A stretch of 64,000 nucleotides of DNA, from NCBI RefSeq assembly GCF_022605725.1, contig NC_065548.1, forward strand, positions 19,129,644-19,193,643. The letters run 5' to 3'. This stretch comes from Anthonomus grandis grandis. Taxonomy: Eukaryota > Arthropoda > Insecta > Coleoptera > Curculionidae. Positions within the stretch are counted from its first letter, which is position 1, and each line of letters opens with the position of its first letter. Shown here piece by piece: positions 1 through 11,200 of this stretch. The notes under the pieces are model-generated. The model saw nothing but the letters and a program-made list of their open reading frames with translations, did no database searches and had not been told where the DNA came from. The position numbers were made by a program, and so were the translations under genes.

Positions 1-429
1 AATATAACTGATTTAAATAAAGAACTTATGAATGATAGTACTAATGTTCACAAAACAATTTAAGTATTTAGCATTATAATTTAGAGGAAGATGGCATCTA
101 ATTTAAATTTTTTTGTTAGAATTAAACAATTTTTTTAGGGTACAAACAAACGTATTATAAGGCAATTAAACGAAAATTGGCAAATTTATTTGGAAAATAT
201 TGTAATACAACTAAATTTATTCAGACAATATTGCTAGGCATTTATCAAAAACCTTAAAATTTGTAGCATACGAGGGGATTAAAATTGTATCACAAGTTAA
301 AGAAGTGTATTATGATTATTAGTTAATATGTTAGCTATGTGATTTAGATAGGCAACATGCTTCAACTTCTTGAAAATTAAAATTAACAAAATATAAAGGA
401 AAGTTTATAAAGAAAAAAAGTCTAAAAAG
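1..429. other. No recognisable feature
   Basis: AT-rich sequence. I see no coding similarity, inverted repeat or RNA motif that I can support. Confidence 0.5.
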
Positions 430-1150
430 AATACTATTCCTTAAAACACGCCCTTTCAATATATCCCAAACGTGCTCGATATAATTTACCTCACGGGATT
501 ACACACGCTATACCTGAGTATACCCAAATATTGCGTTGCTCCAAAAAGATTCAAGTGTTCATTGCAATATGTGAAAGTGCATTGTTATCTGTAAGTACAA
601 TATTTTTACTAAATTCTCTAGCGCGTAGATGAACAATAGGTCCAATTAGTCCGAAAACCTATTGAAACTCTTGCCCAAATCCACCTTGGTACCTGTGAAC
701 CTCTTGAATGGTTTGCAAGCGAGACACGTTAACAGCCATTTGCCACACAACCAGGCAACTAGGCAGGTTGTTCAGCCCACCCTTATCTCCTTATGCGATT
801 TCCACGAGATATTTCAGCTCTAACGGAACTTGTATCGTAAATATTGTTTTCATTTACTCCCTATTTTTTGAGTAGTTGTGCTAACGCCATGAACATTTTA
901 AAACCTAGCTGGCTGGCAGTAAGATATTGGGGTTTAGTAACGACCGAAGGCGAATAATCCTTTCATCTGTAAGTTCTGTTGCTTTTTTTGTACTAGTACA
1001 TCTTTCTCTTATATTATTATTCTCTTAGGACAACCTAGTGGGTAGAATTTACAGCTTCTACGACGTTGCAGATATTCATACCACCATGTATCGTACCAGT
1101 AGCTTGAAAATGTATTTCAAAATCTAGATGTTGCCTTTGCATAATAACTG
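430..1150 (-). pseudogene. Tc1-like transposase, degraded
   Basis: Reading the minus strand in broken frames gives a short Tc1/mariner transposase. The N-terminal part near 1150-1030 reads MQRQHLDFE...HGGMNICNVVEA and resembles the first helix-turn-helix of Tc1-type proteins. The second DNA-binding part near 990-900 reads ELTDERIIRLRSL. The catalytic core near 640-560 reads LIGPIVHLRA...NIVLTDNNALSHIA, which corresponds to the second aspartate region (usually HDNA). A weakly preserved tail near 500-440 sits where the third acidic residue belongs. Several stops and frame changes rule out a functional protein. In this family the enzyme cuts and pastes its element at TA dinucleotides. I could not find the terminal repeats of this copy. 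Family assignment is fairly secure, exact limits are not. Confidence 0.7.
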
Positions 1151-1416
1151 TATTGCATGCACAAATTGAGGAAATTCTCACTACACTAGTATTATAAACG
1201 TGTACTGATAAACCTATTTCAGCTTACCAAATACACCTTGAAGTTTGTTAATTAATGGTAAAGAAATAGTCTATACTTGCAGTGAAGCCGTAAACGTAAA
1301 ATAAAAATGCTGCAGCCTCCCTCCACTTATTTTAATAAGGATTTTCATTTTGCCTTATTTATTTAACAATACAAATCAATCAAACCAGATGTATTCAGAG
1401 CAATTTTTATTTTAAA

Positions 1417-1463
1417 AGCTTAGCCGAGCGCTTTCGGCGTATGAGCCATCATCAGTGCTAACT
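1417..1463 (-). ncRNA. Hammerhead-ribozyme-like motif (Penelope type)
   Basis: On the minus strand the order is a stem I strand TTAGC, then CTGATGA (1455-1449), a small stem-loop TGGC-TCATAC-GCC, GAAA, a self-complementary AGCGCT, C, and then GGCTAA, which pairs with TTAGC. This is the layout of the minimal type I hammerhead ribozymes known from Penelope-like retroelements, where the very short stem III is thought to work as a dimer. One pair next to the core (A opposite G) is mismatched, so this copy may be weak or inactive. I see no Penelope reverse transcriptase nearby. Confidence 0.6.
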
Positions 1464-4160
1464 GAAATGAGTTGGGTGTTAAATGCGTAAAAGACACTAT
1501 AGTCAAAGGTGAACGAATGGAATGTACTCACTTGTCAGTTAAGCGCAGAAGTTTACCATAGTGGGAACACATTCGATATTATTAAAATTACACGTAACAT
1601 TTAGACACTAACACTTACACGTAACATTTAGATTATTTATTTAATGTTCACAAGAATAATTCAATATGATAAATGTAATAAAGTATATCTAAACGATTGT
1701 CCAAATATTTAACACAATTTAATTAGAAAACAATTTTTCTTGTTTAAAAACAAAACTATCGTGTCCCTTAGACCATTTTGTATAAAAATAATCCTATTGC
1801 GTACACCTATTATTAGGTGAATTTCCTAATTTTATTTAATTTATTGATGGTTGTGACGCAAAGGGCTTTTGTAAACTTTCCTTTTGCCTAAATTTAGATG
1901 TATTTAACTTTGTATGTATTTTTTAGTTCTTAGTATTTTAACACACAATTTTGTTATTTTACTATTTAAATCGTTGCATTATAAACTATTGGTAGTTGTG
2001 TTGCTTTGGCACCCGTAATCACCAATTATTTAATTTTTTCCTAATTTCTTATAATATATATTATATAAATATTTTTGGAGTATTTTTTCCTTTTTAAATA
2101 TTTACTTTTTAATTCAGAATAAAAACGGAATTATAATTACCTAGTCTTTCTTACTTGTCTGCATTTATGCTGCATCAATACTAATTGTTTTCAGTCTTAA
2201 GTAAAATGTTATTGTATTTTATGACAATCAATGATTATAATAGGCAGTATCGTCTTTAGTAAAATTAAATTAATATGCCAAATAATAAAGATAAATACTA
2301 TTGTAAAAAAAATTAAATTTTGTAGAGATACGGCTAGTATTAGCCAAGTTAGCCAAGTAAGTAAATACAGTATATATAAGATTTAGAATAAGAAGTAAGT
2401 CTGATATAATACAAACAAAATAAATATTATTATATTATACTATTTTAAGTGTTATCATTAATGTATAAAGAACTGCTTAAAAATTGCCTTGAAAAAAAGA
2501 TAAATTAGGCCAGAGAACAAAATTTAAAAAGGGTAAGGAGTAAAAGTTTAATTTATTTCTAAAAAGTAAAATATTGCCTAATGTATTTTTTAACCATAAA
2601 GAATTAATACGAATTATTCAAAATAAAACTTAAGTCATAAATTAATATTTCATTTATATAATATGCACTAGCACATACGTTTCTCTTTAAATAATATAAG
2701 GTATTTATCAGGTGATAATAAATATACATTTTTCTTTTCTGACTTTTAGGTATGTATATCAAAATTTAAAATTGATATGCTGGTATTACATATAAACGAA
2801 TCTAAATTTAATAAAATTTCATATCAAGATATTATTAATTTGAATATCTAATTCATGCGCACCTTTATTTATTTAATTTATTTTACATTACAATAATGTT
2901 ATATTACAAATATAAAGCTTTTATTTTTTATAAGTAGCCAGAACTATGAATAACTTATAATACCTATACCGTTACTTTAAAAAAAGATTGGAATAGTAAT
3001 ATTATAGTGCATGTCAATTGCTGAAAAAAGTAAAAAATTACAGATTTAATTTAAAAGCTGTGGTGGATCGCTCAAGCATATAATAATAGTAATAGAAAAG
3101 CTTGAAAATTTAAATAGCATGACTGAAATAATCAGTTCACAATAACTCGAATGAATAATAATAAGTTACGATAAGTGATCTTTTATGAGCGACTTTTTTT
3201 AAAAGTAAAACGGGAAATACTTAATGAAGCATGAAATTTTAAATAAGAAGACGTTTCTTGACTAACAACAATTTTGGTGTGAAATTAATTTATTATCTTT
3301 CAATAGAAGAAGTATAAGAGTTTGCACGATCAGTATACATGTACAACTGCAAATTAATACATAAACTTCCTTTATATTACAAAGTATATTATTAGACGCA
3401 TTAATACTAACAATAATTCGTAGGCTCCTCTAGGAATAAAGTTAGTTTTTGCATGAACTTACACCCATTCTAATCTAAAAATATTTAACAGTTTCTTAAC
3501 GGAGTTAAGGTCTATAGATTGAAACACAGTTATATTTTTCTCAACCAAATAATATGTTACTCCCTTTGACATGTTTCATGTTATTTTCTTATTGAAATAT
3601 CCACCTTCTCTATTTATACATTTTTTATAACAAGGGTTCTTTATCCTTTAGAGTAAAAATTATGTATTTATTAGGAAACCTAAACTCTTATTTTTCTGAT
3701 AAAAGCAAATTTTTAACCGTAAAACTATTTTGTCAAGTAAAAGGACTTTCTTAGTCATTTCTAGTACATTAGTATAAAATTGCTCAGAGATTTAAGTTTT
3801 AATTTCGCAGGAAGTTTTTCTAAGATCAAGACAAATGTATTCCTAAAGTAGTTTTATCAAGTCTAATAACACCAATTTGTTTTTAATTTCTGTTTTATAT
3901 TAGTGTCTTTTCTGTTTCTTATTGTGCTTATTCTTTCCTTTTGCGATTGGCTTTGGTTGTAAAATCTACTTTATACAGAGTGCCTCGTTAAGGCTAGTAA
4001 GGTAGAAGAAGTGGTAATGTAGAAGAAAATAGTAAGTTTATAGAAAAAGTTAGGTATTAGAAAATAGTATTCAGTAGGTAAAACATACTTTTGCGTAACT
4101 ATAATTTTGCATTTCTCAAAAAACTCAGTTTTTGTAAAACGTACTTAGTATATAACTAGA
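1464..4160. other. AT-rich, no gene recognised
   Basis: About 2.7 kb of AT-rich DNA. No long open frame, no familiar protein fragment and no clear inverted repeat were seen. It may be decayed transposon or intergenic sequence. Confidence 0.4.
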
Positions 4161-4164
4161 TATT

Positions 4165-4245
4165 GAGTTACTTATTATAGTGGGTATTACGTCACTTATA
4201 GCAAAAATCAATTTAGAAATTTTTATCTCACACGCTCAACAATTA
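4165..4245 (+). repeat. Half copy of the 181-bp palindromic MITE
   Basis: The stretch from AGTTACTTATTATAG through GTCACTTATAGCAAAAATC to the ATCTCACACGCTC block matches the left arm of the palindrome at 42473-42653 almost base for base. No matching right arm follows within the next few hundred bases, so this is a single-arm or broken copy. Confidence 0.7.
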
Positions 4246-4540
4246 TTGAAAAGAAGAAGAAAATAGACTTATTCACGTATTTAAAAGAAATATGAACTTA
4301 AATCTGTAACGATACCGTTCGATATACTTAATTTAATTTAAGTTCAATAAGTTTTAAATACAATAATTTACTTGAGGTATAATAGATTTTTTTTATATAC
4401 CTAGGAACTGAGGTTCAATCTATTAATCTCTGAGCTCGTTTCTTCTTTTCAATATCCTACCTAACTTTGTTATGAATATTATAATTCAAAAACGATAAAA
4501 AACAACAAGAAGACCTACTTTTTTTAAAAATACCTAATTT

Positions 4541-4583
4541 GAACCAACGTTTCGGTAGTTATATCTACTACCGTTATCAAGGT
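4541..4583 (-). ncRNA. Hammerhead-like hairpin, degenerate
   Basis: On the minus strand TTGATAA is followed by a 7-bp stem CGGTAGT/ACTACCG with loop AGATATA, then GAAACGTTGG. The order of core, stem II and GAAA matches the Penelope-type hammerhead layout, but the core differs from CTGATGA at two positions. I treat it as a relic of such a motif, not a ribozyme. Confidence 0.4.
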
Positions 4584-4714
4584 AATTAAAGTAAAATTAA
4601 ATTAAATTAAAAATAAAATATACTTATCTTTCAAATTTTTAGTAATCCAGTCTCATCAAAATTTCTTCCTAATTCGAAAATACTTTATATACTTTTTTAT
4701 ATGATTTGACGGTT

Positions 4715-4894
4715 TATTAATAGTTTGACAAACTATTTTGAAAGATAACAAAATTTTCAAAGGTTACTTTTTTAAAAATTTTAAAATTTAAAAAAAAAAA
4801 TTTAAAATTTTTAAAAAAAAAATTTTAAAACTTTTAAAAAAGTAACCTTTGAAAATTTTGTTATCTTTCAAAATAGTTTGTCAAACTATTAATA
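4715..4894. repeat. 180-bp near-perfect palindrome
   Basis: The left arm begins TATTAATAGTTTGACAAAC and runs through AAAGATAACAAAATTTTC and GGTTACTTTTTTAAAA. The right arm is its reverse complement, ending GTTTGTCAAACTATTAATA. The centre, near 4800-4808, is made of A/T runs. As RNA or single-stranded DNA it would fold into one long hairpin. No target duplication is evident. It is best explained as a fold-back MITE or an inverted duplication. Confidence 0.9.
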
Positions 4895-6589
4895 GCAATT
4901 AGAAAATTTATAATCGAGGGTGGGGAAGTTAATTTCTTCCTTTTAAAAGCACGTTGAGAGAAAAATAGTTCGTAATTTATTATTGATTTGATTTTTTTTA
5001 CAGTAAGTGCAGCAAATTTAAAATTAGGAATAAATAAATTTGACTAGATATTCAAGTATCATACAAATCCAGCCGGTTGCACCAGTTATGTTAATTAAAA
5101 GTGTTTAATTTACAATTAAAAGGCTAGACATAAACAGACCATCTTTTTTTTCTTTTATTTTTTTCTTCAACTTTTGCAAAGTAAAATCAAATTTTGCCTT
5201 AAAATATTTCACCAGCGTTAAATATCCAAATCCCTAAAAATTTCCTTTAATTTAATTCAAAATTATTACTAAACGAAATTATAGGTTTAGACTCAGTTAT
5301 TCCCGTACAGATAGTGTAGCCCGTAGATCCGTAGTACAAAACCGTCATCATTATTAAAGGCTACTATATTATGTCTTTATTAATGACTAGATATAATAAA
5401 TATACCTCTAACCTATTATTAGTTGTTATTAATCCTGTATATAAATTAGTTTAGATAATTTGAAAAAGTAGACGGGATGTCACAGTTTGATTTTTTTTAT
5501 CTTAACTAAATCACCCAATCTGTAACGAACAAAATGTTTGGTAGAAATACTTCGGTGGCAACGAAATGGAGATTCTCTCAATATTCGGTATCACAGAACT
5601 TTATTTTAGAAGAGATTAGGAAAATTAACTTCTAAGTTCAGTTTAATTTAATTTCCTCTTTATTTAAAAATAGGAAAGTCTTAAACTATTGGCTTCAATT
5701 ATAAAAGATTTTGAAGTTAATATTTTTGTTAAACTATAAACAATTTTATATACAATTTTTTTAAATAGATTTGCCAGTAAAGCTGAATATTGAAGATTAC
5801 TGAAAGATGTCTCAACCTCTAATATTGGCCATTCGACCAAGATTATCGTATAAGAGTAAATTTGGCCCACCATAAAGGAGGCACTTTATAACTTTCTTTT
5901 TTTGGCTTAAAGCATAAAAACGTTGCGTTACGTTTTAAACAAATTAATTATTAATCTAAGCTAAATCCAAACCCATTAAAAGTAAATTCATTACAAAAAA
6001 TATCACGGCCTCAACATGTTGCAGTTAATAAGACAGACGCGTGCACCACTAAGAACAGGTTTAATCTGCTTATAATCCGGTAACCAAAACCAGATCCATC
6101 GTGACCCATCAGACCATCAAAAATTAAAAGCTGCCCGAACCGCAGACAGAAGGGCAGGTGTGACTCGGGCCAACAGAATAATTTTTCATCGGTTTTTTAA
6201 ATTGGGTGCCAGCGGCGACGGATTTTTTCATACCATTTTGAAAATATTAACCACTTTCTAACTTATACGTATACGCAAGGAAATGATAATATATAACATG
6301 AAAATTGGATATAAGCTCACCAAAAAACAATGCTGATGATATAATAGAAAATCTTATTTTTATAAAAATCGTAGTAGAAAGTGGTTGAAAAATAGGAGCA
6401 ATATCGTATACGAGCTCCTTTAGCTCAGGCATCAAGGCCGGCTTTCAATATTATCTTAAATTGCTTCTTGATTTAAACTTAATATTCATCTTCAAATGTT
6501 ACGACAGAGCTTATAGTAGTTGACTTTTCATTATTATCTTCCAAATGTAATCCAAATAGGTAATGTGGCTAATAAAATCGGGATTTATA
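4895..6589. other. AT-rich, no gene recognised
   Basis: No supported gene. Two short minus-strand open frames (5664-5873, 6247-6435) have no recognisable motif. A less AT-rich patch at about 6000-6240 resembles no family I can name. Confidence 0.4.
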
Positions 6590-6608
6590 TTATGGGAAAA
6601 AAACAGGT

Positions 6609-6818
6609 TTATACTGTCCTCTTTTTTTTTCTTATAGTTGGACACACTTGCAAAGAAAACCTATTATGTCCGAAGGGCTGCAAGTGCGCGGAAGTGTCAG
6701 TTGATATTCGTCTTAAGTCGCTGTATATTGTAACCTTCGGGAAATACATCTGCGGGAAGTCCGTGCCAGCGCATCGCTGTTTTTCAGATAAAAGCATTCT
6801 GATTTCAATTTCATTCAA
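6609..6818 (-). pseudogene. LINE ORF2 C-terminal piece
   Basis: This 69-residue open frame is part of the C-terminal end of the LINE ORF2 described at 6590-12150, in one of the frames left after frameshifts. Sequence of the type WHGLPADVFP can be read in an overlapping frame, as expected near the end of Jockey-like ORF2 proteins. It is not an independent gene. Confidence 0.55.
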
Positions 6819-7223
6819 GCTCTTCTAGGAGCCTCCAGGTCGACCGCAAATCCATAATTTTTCACTGTCTATCGTGATCGTTGGGCAGGGGTAGAAAGTA
6901 GTGGAATAATATGTGCTATTTCTTGGGAACACTTTCCATTGAAGTATCTATAAAAAAGAGATAAATCTTCAGCAGTTCTTCGGTGTTCCAAGCTATCAAG
7001 TTTACAGGTACTATCGTGCCGAAAAAAAAACTGGGACAGCAAAATCTCCTAGATCTCTTGGTCTATTAGAATAATATATTTTGATGTTGTCAAAGTTAAT
7101 TTAATTTTGTGACAGCCGCGTCAACAAAATCGTTCTTGCAAAATGCCTGCATTATCTCCTCAACAAAAAGCGATAATATACACTCGTCTGATGGATGGAG
7201 TTCCTATAAGAAGAATCGCAGAA

Positions 7224-7232
7224 GAATTGGAC
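7224..7232 (+). repeat. 9-bp target-site duplication, left copy
   Basis: GAATTGGAC here is repeated exactly at 8725-8733 on the far side of the nested element. In the transposase frame it encodes E-L-D, and one copy is enough to restore continuity. Confidence 0.9.
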
Positions 7233-7962
7233 GGGTCCGGTAAAGTTAAAGGGACGTCTAAAAACCGATTTTTTTTTGAAAATTTTTACATAGAATGTTG
7301 AGTGTGGTCAAAATATTGATAAAAAAGTGAGGATGATTGGGAAAAATACAAAATTTTGGAAATTATGAAGGTTTTTCTACATACGTTAAATACGTAACTA
7401 TTGCCGGCTTGCACAAGGTTTTTTAGCTCTTGATTTTGCTATAATTGGAAAATATATATATTGGGGCAATTTTGGAAATTTTTGGGTGCTAAAATTGTAA
7501 ATTTATAGGATTCCTAATCACTTTGTACCCCTATAATTACATATTTTGTAATTTACACACACGAAATATAAAACAATAACCTTATTGACGAAAATGGGAG
7601 TGGCTTCACTACGTCCCCAGTAGTATTTTTTGGTTTTGCCTCGAACACTTTTTAGTTGAATAGGTTGGCTGTGGACTCAATTTTAGATAATAAAGGCATA
7701 ATATACCTAGTTAGATTTTACATTATATGAACAAAATACATTTATCAGGTATTAAAAAATAGGTATTATTTATTTAAATTATTTGATATTTTATGTAATT
7801 TTATATATAAAAATAAACATTTTGAAAAAAAAAACATAATTTAAGATATTTAATTATTAATAAGTAAATAATAACGATGAGGTTTAATGTACATTAACTT
7901 ATAGTCAAAACAATAAATATCTTTAAATTCATTATAGGCATTAGGAATAGGAATAAGGCATA

Positions 7963-8020
7963 GGAATTATAGGCACAAACACGCGGGGCTCCCGCCCCGC
8001 GTGTTTGTGCCTATAATTCC
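7963..8020. repeat. Perfect GC-rich hairpin, 27-bp arms
   Basis: The left arm starts GGAATTATAGGCAC and ends CGCGGGGC (7963-7989). The loop is TCCC (7990-7993), and the right arm is its exact reverse complement (7994-8020). GC content is far above that of the surroundings. It lies inside the nested long-TIR element. Confidence 0.95.
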
Positions 8021-8119
8021 CATTTTCTAGCTATTATCCCATTCCCTAAGTAGGGCTCAAACGACTACCCAACCCACTATTTAGCGCCAACCCAAGGTTC
8101 CAATCCCTTTTTGCAATGC

Positions 8120-8231
8120 CAACTCCACATGTGCGCCAACCACACAGTCCCATGTGCGCACACGGGGCTGCCGCCCCATGTGCGCCCGCCTTATATGCGC
8201 ACACGGGGCGGCAGCCCCGTGTGCGCATATA
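8120..8231. repeat. Array of GC-rich palindromes built on GTGCGCAC/GGGGC
   Basis: The clearest hairpin is ATATGCGCACACGGGGC (8193-8209), loop GGCA, and its exact reverse complement (8214-8230). Just upstream, TGTGCGCACACGGGGC-TGCC-GCCCCATGTGCGC forms an imperfect second copy (about 8153-8186), and further ATGTGCGC units lie at 8128-8160. The short open frames here are shadows of the repeat, not genes. Confidence 0.9.
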
Positions 8232-11200
8232 TTATAATCATATTTTATGATTATATAAATAAACAAATACTTACCTATAATGAGACAGGACAGAAAATTA
8301 CGATAATCGTACTAGTACAGTAGCCACTCCCAATAAATATGTGACATTTTGACAGTTTTATTTATGAATAAATCCGTATTTGCATATTTGATATTCCTGA
8401 TTTGCGTGTGAAAATTTGTGTTTATCACCTAAAGAAGTGATGTAAATCCTTCTAAGTTGCAGAATTTTGTTACTTAAGGCTTTAAATTTAAATTAATAGC
8501 ATATATAATGGTCAACGTGATGCCTAGTCGCAAATAGAGTGTAGTTAAGCCGGGTGTAATTGTGAATCATACGTAAGTAGAAAATCCTTTATAATTTTTA
8601 AAATTTTGCATTTTTTTACTTCATCCTCACTTTTTTATCAATAAAATGTTCAAACTCAACATTCTATGTAAAAATTTTCAAAAAAAAATCGTTTTTTAGA
8701 CGTCCCTCTAACTTTAACGGACCCGAATTGGACATTAGTAAAAATACCGTTTCCTTAGCTAAGGCAAAATTGCAGATTATGGAGCTATTGTAAGAAATCC
8801 AGGTTCTGGTCGACCAAAAATTTCAAGATACATTCAAGATAGAGAGTTAGTTGGCTTTCTAAGAAACAATCCGTTTAAAACAGCAATAAAGGCGAAAGAG
8901 GACACACATTTTCCTGGTTCTGCTAATACAGCTCATAGTAGGATAAGAAATTAGAAAATTGAAAGTTGCTGTGCAACAAAAAGAAAATATTTTTGACTGA
9001 AGCAAACAAACAGAGAAGATTAGAATTTGCCCATCAATATACACACTAAAACAACATATGGAAAACGATAATTTTCAAATGAAAAAACCTTTACTTTCCG
9101 CATTTACAGGCCTTCTAATACCAGATGTGATAAAAGATATACACATAAGAGTAATCATAGTGGACGTTTTAATATAAACGGAGTGAAGGCTTAATGCCTT
9201 AGGATATTGCAATATCCTGAACAATGTTATGATGCCATCGGTTAGTGTAATCTATGGGCAAGATTTCATCTTCCAACATGATAATACTCCTATACATACA
9301 GCCCGTATAGTTTAAAGCTATCTAGACGAAAGACGAATTTAAGTTTTATCGTGGCCCTCGAAAAGCCCTGGTATCAACTCAATTGGAAACGTTTGGGGTA
9401 AAATGGCAAAATATATGTATAAAGATAACTTTAGGCCTCAAAAATCAGAATTAATTGCGCCTAAAGATAGATGACGCATGGGACCAAATAACCGAAGAAT
9501 ATACCAGAAACTTCATTTTAAGAATGCCACGACGTTTGCAAGCTATAATTGATAACGACGGTGCGCTTACTAATTATTAATAATTTTTTATTCCATATTA
9601 TTAAAAAAGATATTAGTTAGTTTTAGTTTATTTATAAAATGTGTTCCAAATAAAAATAAATATTGAAAAATAAAAATGTTTTGTATCAATAATATTATTT
9701 AAATATGTAATTACTAAGACTCCAAAAATTCATAATGCGTAAGTATGCATACCATACCCGAGAAATGCGATTTACTTTAATAGACTAGGAGACAATTCCC
9801 TACCAAATTTTAATGTCCCGGTTTTTTTTTCGACACGATGTATATTCATGGTTATTGACAAGTCGTACAGCGCATTTTTGTATGCTGTCCAGACGTTTTA
9901 AAACGTTTTTGGGAGCAGCGCTTTAAATGTGCCAGCAATATTCCATGGTCGGCCGAATCTGAGCCTTGTAGATAATAAGCATTTGCTCAAATGATTATAA
10001 GTGCTTCGACCTGAAAAGAACGCCCAGTTTCTGAGCAGCACGATTAGCAATATCTGACACATGAATATGCCATGACAGACTAGTCTCTGTGGCAAGTCCT
10101 AGAAGACTCAGACTGGTTTTTAAAGGTATTGTTTTTTCAGGCATTATAATGTTGGAAACACCTGTGGTCGTCTTTTTGTTTATAACAGCTGCCTGTGTCT
10201 TTCCTGCGTTAAACTGTACGAGGTTACAAACTGCCCAGTCGCAACGCTTTCCTAATTTTCGTTAAGTCGAGATACTCGTATAATTCTTTGGCTGTGGAAC
10301 TCTTTTGATGAAAGGGGTTGTGGTGGTATAATAGGGGATTCAATATCAGCATCGTCTGCAAAGCAATAAAGAGGGTTTTTTGTATTTTTTGGCAAGTCAT
10401 TAATGCATATTAGGAAGAGTATTGGCGAAAGTATTGCCCCCTGAGGAACTCCTTCATTAATTTTATTAATTTTTTTAACTTAAATAGATCTATCCCTAGA
10501 AAACTGGAAAACCAGGAGCAAAGTCTTGCGGAAAGACCAAAGGAATTCAATTGGTTTAACAAATTTTTGTGCCACACTCTGTCAACAATTTTAGGCCAAC
10601 ATATCCAATGCTCTTGTTTCTCCGAACTGCTGAATGGCCTTATGCTATATATTTGTGTCATAAGTTAGTATGTTGCCTGTTGGTCTGTTTTTTCTAAAAC
10701 CATATTGTCTATCGTTAATTATATTGTGTTTTTATGGGTATCTTAACAGTTTTGCGTTAGAGACTTTTTCCATGACTTTTGAAATTAGTGGAAATAGAGC
10801 AACCGGGCAGTAATAGGATGGTGTAGTTTTTTTACCCGGAATCGGTTGCACTGCAGTAATTTTCCTGGACAATGCAAAAATCTCCTATACATAAGATAGG
10901 TTTAATAGCTTAGAAAGTACAGGAGTAAGTTTATTTGCCCACCATTTTAGTACCAGGGCAGGTATCCCGTCGGGTCTTGTTGCCTTATTTTTTTTAATAT
11001 TTTGCAAGGTCTTTTGGACATCCCTGTGGCAAAAAGTCAACTTCGCCATTTTGTGATTGACCTGCTTCGTAGTGTGTTTTTCCGGCGGGAATCTGTAGGC
11101 TGGAACGTGAAGAAAACAAGTTGGCTAGCATACTGACTTTTTCTTTTGATGTGGTCGCCATTTGTCCATTTTCATCTGTTAGTGGAGGTATTAATGATTT

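Larger units (their letters stand above)
7233..8724. mobile_element. Long-TIR non-autonomous DNA transposon (MULE-like?)
   Basis: This 1492-bp insertion has inverted repeats of roughly 150-190 bp. Both ends read inward GGGTCCG(G/T)TAAAGTTA(A/G)AG, then AAAATTTTTACATAGAATG, and GATAAAAAAGTGAGGATGA. The flanking 9-bp duplication GAATTGGAC, together with long TIRs, fits Mutator-like elements. hAT elements usually give 8 bp with short TIRs. No transposase gene is present, so it is non-autonomous. The middle holds AT-rich filler and an array of GC-rich palindromes (7963-8230). It is younger than the Tc1-like element it sits in. Confidence 0.85.
7143..9580 (+). pseudogene. Tc1-like transposase, interrupted and mutated
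   Basis: The gene starts MPALSPQQKAIIYTRLMDG with a helix-turn-helix of the kind used to bind Tc1 ends. It runs to the codons for E-L-D at the 7233 insertion and resumes at 8725 with ELDISKNTVS and NPGSGRPKISR (the GRPR-like linker). Further on it reads FQHDNTPIHTARIV (second catalytic aspartate kept) and SPGINSIGNVWGKM, where the usual SPDLNPIEN has lost the third acidic residue (E to G). The first aspartate block is lost in a frame-broken region near 9050-9130. There are multiple stops. The original protein would have been a little over 330 residues, normal for the family. Confidence 0.85.
7014..9840 (+). mobile_element. Tc1-like DNA transposon, dead, carrying a nested element
   Basis: The ends are imperfect inverted repeats: ATCGTGCCGAAAAAAAAAC on the left and, read inward from the right, CATCGTGTCGAAAAAAAAAC. 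TA dinucleotides flank both sides (about 7012-7013 and 9841-9842). The LINE reading frame continues on the two outer sides, so the insertion site lies inside that LINE. A second element (7233-8724) interrupts its transposase. The exact left end is uncertain by a few bases. Confidence 0.85.

Noticed and set aside
6520..6828. 102-aa plus-strand frame with a possible signal-like stretch
   Set aside because: It overlaps the minus-strand LINE C-terminus, for which there is real protein similarity. The plus-strand reading is a shadow.
8046..8323. Three overlapping open frames (60-70 aa), Cys/Ala/Gly-rich
   Set aside because: They lie in the GC-rich palindrome array, occur on both strands because the DNA is inverted-repeat, and have no domain.
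9201..9218. 18-bp perfect palindrome AGGATATTGCAATATCCT
   Set aside because: Lies within decayed Tc1-like coding DNA; short palindromes of this size are expected occasionally and nothing else supports a site.
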